Assembly: GCA_007922225.1 (NCBI GenBank)
Contig: ML680098.1
Location: forward strand, 5,129,679-5,193,678
Length of the DNA: 64,000 nt
Origin: Emydura subglobosa
Lineage: Eukaryota > Chordata > Testudines > Chelidae
Direction: 5' to 3'
Positions 57,048 to 64,000 of this stretch are shown here, one piece after another. The notes beneath the pieces are model-generated. The model made no database searches, was not told where the DNA came from, and saw only the letters and a program-made list of their open reading frames with translations. Numbering within the stretch: the stretch's first letter is position 1; the number at the start of each line of letters is the position of its first letter. Position numbers and translations under genes: made by a program.

Positions 57048-57425
57048 GACATACCTCCCAACATTTCAAGTTGGTAACACAGGAGGGGTTCCATCCACGA
57101 GGCGATGAGGGGTCAGGGGAGTTGGAGGCCTGGGAGGAGGAGACGCAGTGCTTGCCCGCCTGCCAGCCCTGCGCTCACCTTGCAGTAGTGGTTCCTGTCC
57201 TGGGGGGCTGGCTGGGCTCAGCTTCCTGCTCTGGGCATTGCAACTTGGCCCCTAGGGTTGCAGCATCCCCCCACAGCTGGTGACCCAGCCCCCTGTCCGG
57301 GGAAGGCAGCCAAGCCAAATTCAAGTGAGCAGCACTGCAGTCCCATGCGCTGAGGCCAGGTCGCAGTGTCTGGAGCAGGGAGCTGAGCACAGCCAGCCTG
57401 TACTGCAATTTACGCAGTCTCCCCT
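57048..57425. repeat. GC-rich repeat beginning 'catacctcccaacatttc'
   Basis: The start 'catacctcccaacatttcaa' is a known terminus-like sequence of a vertebrate MITE-type repeat. A GC-rich interior follows (tgggaggaggagacgc, cctgtcctggggggctgg), with repeated 'agcagggagctgagc' wording. No clean second terminus was found. Opposing frames here are compositional. Confidence 0.4.
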
Positions 57426-57794
57426 GATTGTGCTAGCTCCCATCATTATAGGACTGGAGACAACTGTTTACCCAGGTTCAGTGAGTGTATCTGTATCTCA
57501 ACCAGCGTATCACTTTACTCCATTTACTTCATCTATGCTCACGGAGGGGCTGGTGCCCCATTTCTTTTTCTACTCATCCAGTGACACTCTAGAATGATTA
57601 TTGCAATTATTTTTAAAGAAATGTGATGCGTTACTGGGCTCCCTTCTTCCTAGCACTTATTTAAGTGGGTTGCACAGCATCCAAGTATTTGTTCAAAGAC
57701 TGATATCTGTTGTCTAGCATGGCTTCAAGTGAGCATTGAATTTGGCCAGCTGAAATACCTGTGCCTGTGGCTTTGCGACACTGCCTGGTGTATA

Positions 57795-58850
57795 CAGGAT
57801 CATTTATAATAATATTTAATATCAATATTGAAAAAGTACAATAATTTGTACAAGATATGCCATGTCAGGTACTGCTGGAAAGGTTATAATTTCTAAAATT
57901 GATAAGCACTTTGTATATATGCATCAGTATTATAAGTTCTAAATACCTATGATACACTGGTGTTTCAATTTGTGCAGTGTGTCTGGGTGACACCGCAGAC
58001 AGGATGGAAGCAGCACTAAGCCTGCTTAATGGCCCATCAAGGGAATTCACAGGTACAATGAATCCAGTGAAAGAAGCCAGGGGCTACACCTTCTGAGTCA
58101 CCAAGACATGTAAGAACATGCCTATGGACAGGAGACTCTGAGGCTTTTCCATGCCATGTGCTGTGCGGCTATGTTTGGGACAAGCCACATGACAAAGGGA
58201 CATAAAAGGCAGCTGTACCATCCCCATCTTGTCTTCATTCCTGCTTCTTACCTCTGGATCAACTCATCTGCAACTGAAGTTGTGAAAGAAAGGATTGAAA
58301 CCCGTCCAGGTACTGAACGTACGCCAGAGGAACAGTACAAGCCTGCAAACTCCACAATTCTACGAAGACTCTGATATAGATGGACATTACAATCACCTGT
58401 ATGTATCTGATTGCTTTGACCATTTAACATTTCTCTTATTGTTTCTTTCTTTCCTTTTATAATAAAACTTTAGTTTAGTTACTAAAGAATTGGCTGGCAG
58501 TGTGGTATTTTGGGTAAGATCCAATCTTATATTGATCTGGCCATGTGGCTGACCCTTTTTGGGTCAGGAGAACATTTGGTAAAGGGAATAGTTTAAAATA
58601 ACTTCTCTCTTGACCAGGCCTAGGTGCTGACTGGGAGACAGACTGAAATGCAGTAAAGAGGGCTGTGTAATTTTTTTGTTTTAGCTTCTTGATAACCAGT
58701 GTGGGGAATCAGAAGTACTGTTTGTGACTGGTTGGGGAATCTAACTGCAGTGTTAGCCACCAGTTTCTGGAGAATCTGCTCTCCTTTTGCACCCTGCCCT
58801 GTCCTTGGCATTTTCCTGTGGGCTACCCTAGGCACGGACAGGTCACAACC
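57795..58850 (+). repeat. Long interspersed repeat, copy B (more complete, LTR-like)
   Basis: The first 650 bases match copy A in reverse orientation. It continues beyond it with 'ttataataaaactttagtttagttac' (58459-58483, a polyadenylation-like AATAAA), 'attggctggcagtgtggtattttgggtaagatcc' and 'gtgactggttggggaatctaactgcagtgtta', all wording I recall from a common turtle repeat. A TATA-like 'gacataaaaggcagctg' lies at 58200. TATA box, AATAAA and lack of coding suggest an LTR, but target duplications were not found. Confidence 0.7.
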
Positions 58851-59224
58851 ATCTCCAACACAAGCAGTCAAAGCAGGAGTTTTCTCCTTAATTAAAAATG
58901 TGTGTAAATCAAATACACCAAGCAACTACTGTGACTGACTTACAGTATAAAAAATGAAAGAAGTGGAGCGACAATATTTAGATTTGGGTTCAGTCCTGAA
59001 TTTCACTCCCAGAAAGTGTAGATGGTGTTTGGATCCCTGGGTTTGGATTAGCCAATTCTAAAGATATTTTAAAATATCAGCTGTGAAATTTGGAGCTGGA
59101 AATTTCGATTTGGATTCTGAAATACACAAATGCACCCCAAAATTTAGAAGTCTGAGGCAGGATTGGTTTTAGGCCTCTATCAAATTCACAAGAAAAATAC
59201 ATCAGCTACAGTGTTAAAATTAAG

Positions 59225-59375
59225 GCCTCTAGGCCAACATTTTCAATCTGAGAGCCTAAAGTTAAGCATGTATAGCCACTTTTAGGCACTCATGGAAATC
59301 AGTGGGAGCTCAGCACCTCAAAAAAATAAATCCGACAGTTAACTGCCTAAGCTTCTGCACTCACATTTGAAAATT
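59225..59375 (+). repeat. Recurrent 'attttcaatctgagagcctaaagtta' fragment
   Basis: 'ggccaacattttcaa ... taaagttaagcatgtatagccacttttaggcactcatgg' and 'gtgggagctcagcacctc' relate to the 'ttttcaaaagtgactag' family at 15237 and 36610. A further 'aagcacatgcctacctttaagcatg' fragment follows at 59505-59532. These are old interspersed repeats. Confidence 0.55.
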
Positions 59376-59811
59376 TCGGTATTAGCATTCACTAAATAGA
59401 ATACTTAAAGAACTTACAAAGTACATGGGAACAAGCCACCAAACAACTACATGGACAAACTAAGTTTCTAAGCCTGATTCATCAACCAATACACCTGCTT
59501 AACTTTAAGCACATGCCTACCTTTAAGCATGAATATTCCTATTGTGTTCAATTCAGCAATCAAGCATATATCCCAAAGGAAAGCATCTGACCAGAAGGCA
59601 TTCTGGCAGAGATCTCTAAACAGAGCGGCTACAACACTTCAAGGCACTTCACATGGCTGTCCCATATGGTCTGAGAGCAAGAGTTGGTGTCAAAGGATTT
59701 CAAGGATGCCAAATTAGTCATCTCTCTAAACGTAAGAGTGAAAGGGTAAACTGTGATAATCACTGCAGCATTTCCTTACTTTCTGTTGCTAGGAAAATTC
59801 TTTCATGGGCA

Positions 59812-60431
59812 TGATGGGGTGTTTACTCCACCCAAGACCCAGAAGGGTCAAAATGGCTAACTTGGCCAATTAACTGCCCAGGCTGCACCTAAAGGAGGAG
59901 GCCACTAACTGGAAATGGGCTCAGCAGGGGAGGATAGGAGGGGCCTGTATAAAGCCCAAGAGCTGTGAGCAGCAAGGGGCTGTAAGGAAGTAGTTTACAG
60001 TCACTCCCTAGGAGAAGGGAATTTCGGCTGGCAAACCCATAAAGAGGGGGAAGCTAAGTAGGTAGGCAGGAGCCCAGGGAAACAGCAGCAAGTGGGTAGG
60101 ACCATACCAGACCTTGGCTGCTTGAGATAGGGTTCTTGGGCTGGAACCCAGTGTAGAGGGCTGGCCCAGATTCCCCTACCAGCCACTGGGAAGTGCGGTT
60201 GGGCATTAGAGATGCCAGACAGACAGCTGGTCTGGAAGGACTTGATTTCCCTGGAAGGGGAAGATCTTAGTGACCTGGCCAGAGGAAGCTGTAGCTCTGG
60301 AAACGAAAGGGGCCACAGGATGAAAGAGATGATGGATAGAGACATCGCTAGAGGAGAGCAGCGCCTGGCAAGAGCTAATCCCCAGAGCTGCAAGGAGGAG
60401 GTACCCCATGTCGTGAGTGGAACCCATGACA
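59812..60431 (+). repeat. LTR-like repeat with TATA box
   Basis: Starts TGATGGGGTGTTTACTCC and ends ACCCATGACA, so it has TG...CA ends over 620 bases. 'cctgtataaagccc' at 59945-59958 is TATA-like, followed by 'gcaaggggctgtaaggaag', the layout of an LTR promoter. The flanks are GGGCA and GGGTC, which agree at only three of five positions, so the target duplication is unproven. The purine-rich interior produces overlapping 75- to 145-codon frames that I do not accept as genes. Confidence 0.5.
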
Positions 60432-60489
60432 GGGTCATTGACTAGACTTAACACCTATCTTGTGGAAACCCTCCTCCTCAAACCTCAAT

Positions 60490-62005
60490 GCAGATTTTGG
60501 TCTGGACAGGGCTCTATAGACATGAATTTCACAGCCCGTCTGCTTCAGAAAGAGTGCTGAGAGCAAAACTGTTGTCCTTATATAGTGTTCATTAATTTAG
60601 CTAAAGTTCCTAACTTTGTAAATCATGAAGGACTCTGGAAACTTTTGTTCATCTTTGGATGTCATGCAAAGTTTATTTCTGTCATTCAGTCCTTCCATGA
60701 TGGGATGATGGCCAAAATGGTGGAAAATGATGAGATATATGACCCCTTTCCAGTCCCCACTGGCACCAAACAAGTTTGTGTGGTGGTACCCACGCTCTTT
60801 TCCAATCTTTTCTCACAGCTGTGCTTATGGATGCATTTCATGACATTGACAGAGAAGTATTTATTGAGTTCCACACTGATGGGAAGTTGTTCAATCTGCA
60901 ACTTCTCTGTACTCACATTAAAATGGCAGATTTACTCAGTAAGAAGCTTTTATTTGCGGATGACTGTGCACTGCTTGCTCGCTTGATTGATGACATTCAA
61001 TTTATAACCAATCTCTTTGCTCATGTACTCAATTGTTTTGGTTTCACAATCAGCCTAAAGTAAACTGAAATACTACACCAACCTGTGCTGGGAGAGGTGG
61101 CTGTATGCTCAATTATTAAGATCGACACTGCTTCTCTAAATTCCAGGGAGAAGTTTTGCTATCTAGGGAGTACGCTGTCACAATGTCACACATAATTTTG
61201 AGGTTATGGTACATAGTCAAGGCCAGCTTTGCATTTGGAATGCTGTTACATCACCTATGGGACAATAAGAGCATCAAAATAAGCACTACACTAAATGTTT
61301 ATTGGGCAGTCATGCTTACAATGCTTCTATATGATTGTGAGGCATGGATAACCTATCACCACCACATTAGGAAACTTGATCAGTTCAACATGCGCGGTCT
61401 TCAGTCTGTTTGCATGGTCAAGTGATGGGACAAGATTCCTAATATCAAAATCATTAATAGCAGTTGGATGTCTGGCATTCAAACTATGCTCATAAAAGCT
61501 CACCACTTCAGTCTGGGCATCTCCTTCAAATGGCCAACTCAAGAATATCCAAGGCCATATTTTATGGTCAGCTAAAGCCACTCATCCATTTCTCATGGAG
61601 GCCAGTACAAACGATATAAAAAGATACACTGAAGTCAAACCTGAAAGCATGTTGTATTGACTCCAACAAATGGGAAGCAACAGCCCATGACTGAGCAAGG
61701 TAGCAGCAGATTTGTCCTGTGGCTGTTTACCTCTGAAGTGAGGTGCATTAACACTGTGTGAAAATCATGAACAGTGCAAAGCAAGGATACAACAGTCTGC
61801 AATGGTCATAGACAATTTCATCTCTCCTGCATGTAACTGTGGTTGCGGTTCTCATGTTGGTCTGACCTCACGTATGTGTGTTCATCTATACTGTTCACTG
61901 AATCCTCATACATCAACATTGAAGTAAGACTCCATCTTTGTCACCATCATTCCTGCTGCCTTCAACAGGACTACTCCTGTGCTTAAAATAAGGCATGTGT
62001 TGAAG
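60490..62005 (+). pseudogene. RTE-like non-LTR retrotransposon, RT to C-terminus
   Basis: Frames in order give 'VFINLAKVPNFVNHEGLWK' (motif A region, usually 'DLTKAFDTVNREGLWK'), 'FHDGMMAKMVENDEIYDPFPV' (RT2a), a worn 'TGTKQVCVVVPTLF' (motif B), 'KLLFADDCALLARLIDDIQ' (motif C intact, 60776-61063 frame), 'REKFCYLGSTLSQ', 'ASFAFGMLLHHLWDNKSIK', 'VYWAVMLTMLLYDCEAWITY', 'HIRKLDQFNMRGLQSVC' and finally a cysteine-rich end 'CNCGCGSHVGLTS' near 61827-61865. This is the RT family found in many animals as uncharacterised F52C9.6-like transposon proteins. Frames shift and stops occur at least at 61061 and 61423. It is 5' truncated (no endonuclease) and inactive. Confidence 0.85.
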
Positions 62006-62028
62006 TACTTGTTGAACCTGAGCCTATA

Positions 62029-62935
62029 TAGAATCATAGATTAGAGTCGGAAGGGACCTCAGGAGGACATCTAGTCCAACCCCCTGCTTAAAGCAGGACT
62101 AACCTCAGCTAAATCATCACAGCTAGGGCTTTGTCCAGCCAGATCTTAAAAACCTCTAAAGATGGAGATTCCATCACCTCCCTAGGTAACCCATTCCAAT
62201 GCTTCACCACCCTCCTAGTGAAAAACTTTTTCCTAATATCCAACCTAGACCTCCCCCCTGCAACTTGAGACCATTGCTCCTTGTTCTGTCATCTACCAAC
62301 ATTGAGAACAGCCTAGCTCCATCCTCCCTGGAATCTCCTTTCAGGTAGTTAAAGGCTGCTATCAAATCCCCCTCATTCTTCTCTTTTGCAGACTAAACAA
62401 ACCTAGTTTCCTCAGCCTCTCCTCGTAAGTCTTGTGCTCCAGACCCCTAATCATTTTTGTTCCCCTCCGCTGCACTCTCTCCAACTTGTCCACATTCTTT
62501 TTGTAATGGGGGGCCCAAAACTGTACACAATACTTCAAATGCGGCCTCACCAATGCCAAATAGAGGGGAATAATCACTTCCCTCGATCTGCTAGCAATGC
62601 TCCTAATAATGCAGCCCAATATGCTGTTAGCCTTCTTGACAACCAGGCACACTGCTGACTCATATCCTGCTTCTTATCCACTGTAATCCCCAGGTCCTTT
62701 TCTGCAGAACTGCTGCCTAGCTCGTCAGTCCCCAGTCCATAGCTGTACATGGGAATCTTCCGTCCTAAGTGGAGGACTCTGCACTTGTCAAACCTCATCA
62801 GATGTCTTTTGGCCCAATCCTCCAATTTGTCTAGGTCCCTCTGTATCCTATCCCTACCTTTCAGGGTATCTACCACTCCCTCTAGCTTAGTGTCATCTGC
62901 ATCTATCCCATTCTCCAGATCATCCTCACTTCAGG
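62029..62935 (-). pseudogene. CR1 LINE, 5'-truncated ORF2 end and 3' UTR
   Basis: Read downward from 62935: 'DTLKGRDRIQRDLDKLEDWAKRH', '[22 protein letters not shown]' (62876-62574), then in another frame '[23 protein letters not shown]', '[24 protein letters not shown]' and '[13 protein letters not shown]' (62652-62362). It ends in the CR1 3' UTR with plus-strand 'agggacctcaggaggacatctagtccaaccccctgctt' and a terminus near 62029. It is the same subfamily as 26440-27690, and the two agree closely over their shared length. It has lost everything before the region downstream of RT motif C. Confidence 0.93.
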
Positions 62936-62959
62936 CAGGCATCCCCCCTAAAGACAGCA

Positions 62960-63055
62960 CTTAGGTAGATGTTGCACTTTAAGCATGTGCTTTAGTCCCA
63001 TGGAAACCAAAGGGACTTAAGCACCACCATCTAAGCGTGACCTGAATAGGGATGG
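62960..63055 (+). repeat. Recurrent 'cacttaagcatgtgcttt' fragment
   Basis: 'gatgttgcactttaagcatgtgctttagtcccatggaaaccaaagggacttaagcacc' is another copy of the 'tttaagcacatgcttaagtcccattgaagtcaatgggacttaagcac' repeat. Its parts are mutually inverted ('taagcatgtgctta'-like and 'gggacttaagca'). Confidence 0.6.
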
Positions 63056-63175
63056 ACATGCTTACATACTTTCCTGAGCTGAAGCCTAAATGACAATAGG
63101 ACCAGTCAAAGAAAGGAATCAACTGTGCTGGAGAACAGAAACTGCAATGATTCAACTAAATACATCTATTTATAC

Positions 63176-63788
63176 TGTGGCAGACGGCCAGCTTCCCTCT
63201 AGTGGGTCTCGCACTTCACCTTTCGTAGTGGGCCAGGGAGTCACCCATCACCCCGGGGAGGGGGATAGGGACCCGGCCCGCCCATTCCTCCGGGTCCCAG
63301 CCCAGGGGCCCTATGAGTAGCAGCTATGAGCTGTGGGCACCGTACGCACAGCTATAGTCTTTTTCCCCTGGGCTACTTTTCCCCCCCCCCAGTCCTTCTG
63401 GCCTCTCAGGCTCTGCTTCCTTGCTGCCTGGATGGGGCTTCCTGACCCAGGCCCCTGTGCCTGGGGGAGTGTTTCAGTCCAGCCAGGAGCAGGTTGCCCC
63501 CCTCCTGGGCTCAGTACCTCTCTCCACTCTTCCACATCTCCACTGTACTCCTGTCTGCTCCTTAGCTCTACATAGCACTGCACACCTACTCCTCCAGCTC
63601 ATGCCCTGTTTCTCTGGAGCAGAGGGCTTTTCTCAGGCACCTGGCTGGACCTTAATTGACCTCAGCTGCTCTTAATTGCCCTCTACTGACTATGGCTAGT
63701 CTGCAGGGAATAAAGCCCTGATCATTCTGGGGCTTACATACCTCCTGTCATGCATTCTCCTACTGCTCTCTGTCCTTGCTATATCACA
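63176..63788 (+). repeat. LTR-like CT-rich repeat with AATAAA
   Basis: Possible ends are TGTGGCAGACGG and CTATATCACA (TGT...ACA). The interior is C+T-rich with 'ggaataaagccctgatcattctgggg' near 63705, a polyadenylation-like signal, followed by a CT-rich tail, as in an LTR. The flanks TATAC and ATAGC are not a duplication. It resembles the block at 47014-47530 in composition and in 'tctgctccttagc ... cttaattgccctctactgac' style. Several 75- to 90-codon frames on both strands are compositional. Confidence 0.5.
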
Positions 63789-64000
63789 ATAGCAAAGATT
63801 TTAAATATTCAGACATGCTGCAAGACACGTGGACAGTGAATTTTCAAAAGTTTTTAGAAGTACCTGTCACTATTTCAATAGCTCCCAAAAAGAATCAAGC
63901 TGGTGGTCCTCCATAAGAGCTGGTGTTTTACTCTGATTCGTCCTAGCAGGAAAGCCAGTCTGATGACACAATAAGATGCATAGGGAATGTAGCTCAGCTT

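Noticed and set aside
59812..60431. Target duplication GGGCA/GGGTC
   Set aside because: Only three of five bases agree, which is too weak to count as a target duplication.
60001..60454. 145-codon minus frame
   Set aside because: Lies within the purine-rich LTR-like repeat 59812-60431; Leu/Pro/Ser-rich composition without a motif.
63176..63788. A proven solo LTR
   Set aside because: Ends look like TGT...ACA, but the flanking five bases (TATAC and ATAGC) do not match, so only 'LTR-like' is claimed.
1..64000. CRISPR arrays, bacterial operons, tRNA and rRNA genes
   Set aside because: No regularly spaced direct repeats with unique spacers, no cloverleaf with A and B boxes, and no rRNA-like conserved blocks were seen. 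The repeat content is that of a vertebrate.

Overview
The window looks like intergenic or intronic DNA from a sauropsid vertebrate, most likely a turtle, with a crocodilian as the main alternative. It is A+T-leaning and the reading frames are short. It is filled with remnants of mobile elements typical of chelonian genomes: CR1 LINEs, a Penelope-like element with reverse transcriptase and GIY-YIG endonuclease, a Tx1-clade LINE, an RTE-like LINE, short DNA transposons flanked by TTA, MIR/CORE-type SINE fragments and LTR-like repeats. The species call is an inference from repeat families recognised by eye. I found no exon of a host gene, no tRNA or rRNA gene and no CRISPR. Every protein match I can defend belongs to a retroelement, and every one is truncated or carries stops and frameshifts.

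Layout. 1-19000: mostly unassigned DNA with two TTA-flanked MITEs (3774-4065, 8377-8656), an inverted pair of Penelope-type tails (8990-9141) and many small MIR-like or other ancient fragments. 19016-19965: a decayed non-LTR retrotransposon 3' part (+). 20306-20655: a GC-rich MITE-like repeat. 21293-21484: an unexplained long inverted repeat. 23200-25230: a cluster of MIR-type fragments and an AAT/AAC microsatellite. 26440-27690: CR1 (-). 34545-35250: CR1 3' end (+) carrying a 233-bp insertion. 36916-37315: CR1 3' UTR (-). 38950-40845: the Penelope-like element (-). 42659-42864 and 45481-45773: further MITEs. 46385-47012: CR1 (+), abutted by an LTR-like block.

49729-52500 is the most layered part. 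A Tx1-clade LINE (-), with a (GA)15 tract next to its 3' end, was split by an 848-bp solo-LTR-like element that has TG...CA ends and an exact 5-bp target duplication GCCAT. 52533-52621 is a near-perfect hairpin. 53815-54320 is a GC-rich degenerate repeat. 54310-54985 (-) and 57795-58850 (+) are inverted copies of one long repeat. 59812-60431 is LTR-like, 60490-62005 an RTE-like LINE (+), 62029-62935 another CR1 (-), and 63176-63788 another LTR-like block.

Nothing here works as a pathway or operon. The biology on show is successive transposition and nesting: LINEs hit by LTR and DNA elements, and short non-autonomous elements recognisable by termini and target duplications. The best candidates for a second look are the Tx1/LTR nest, the Penelope-like element, the TTA-flanked MITE families, the inverted Penelope tails and the unexplained 21.3-kb inverted repeat.
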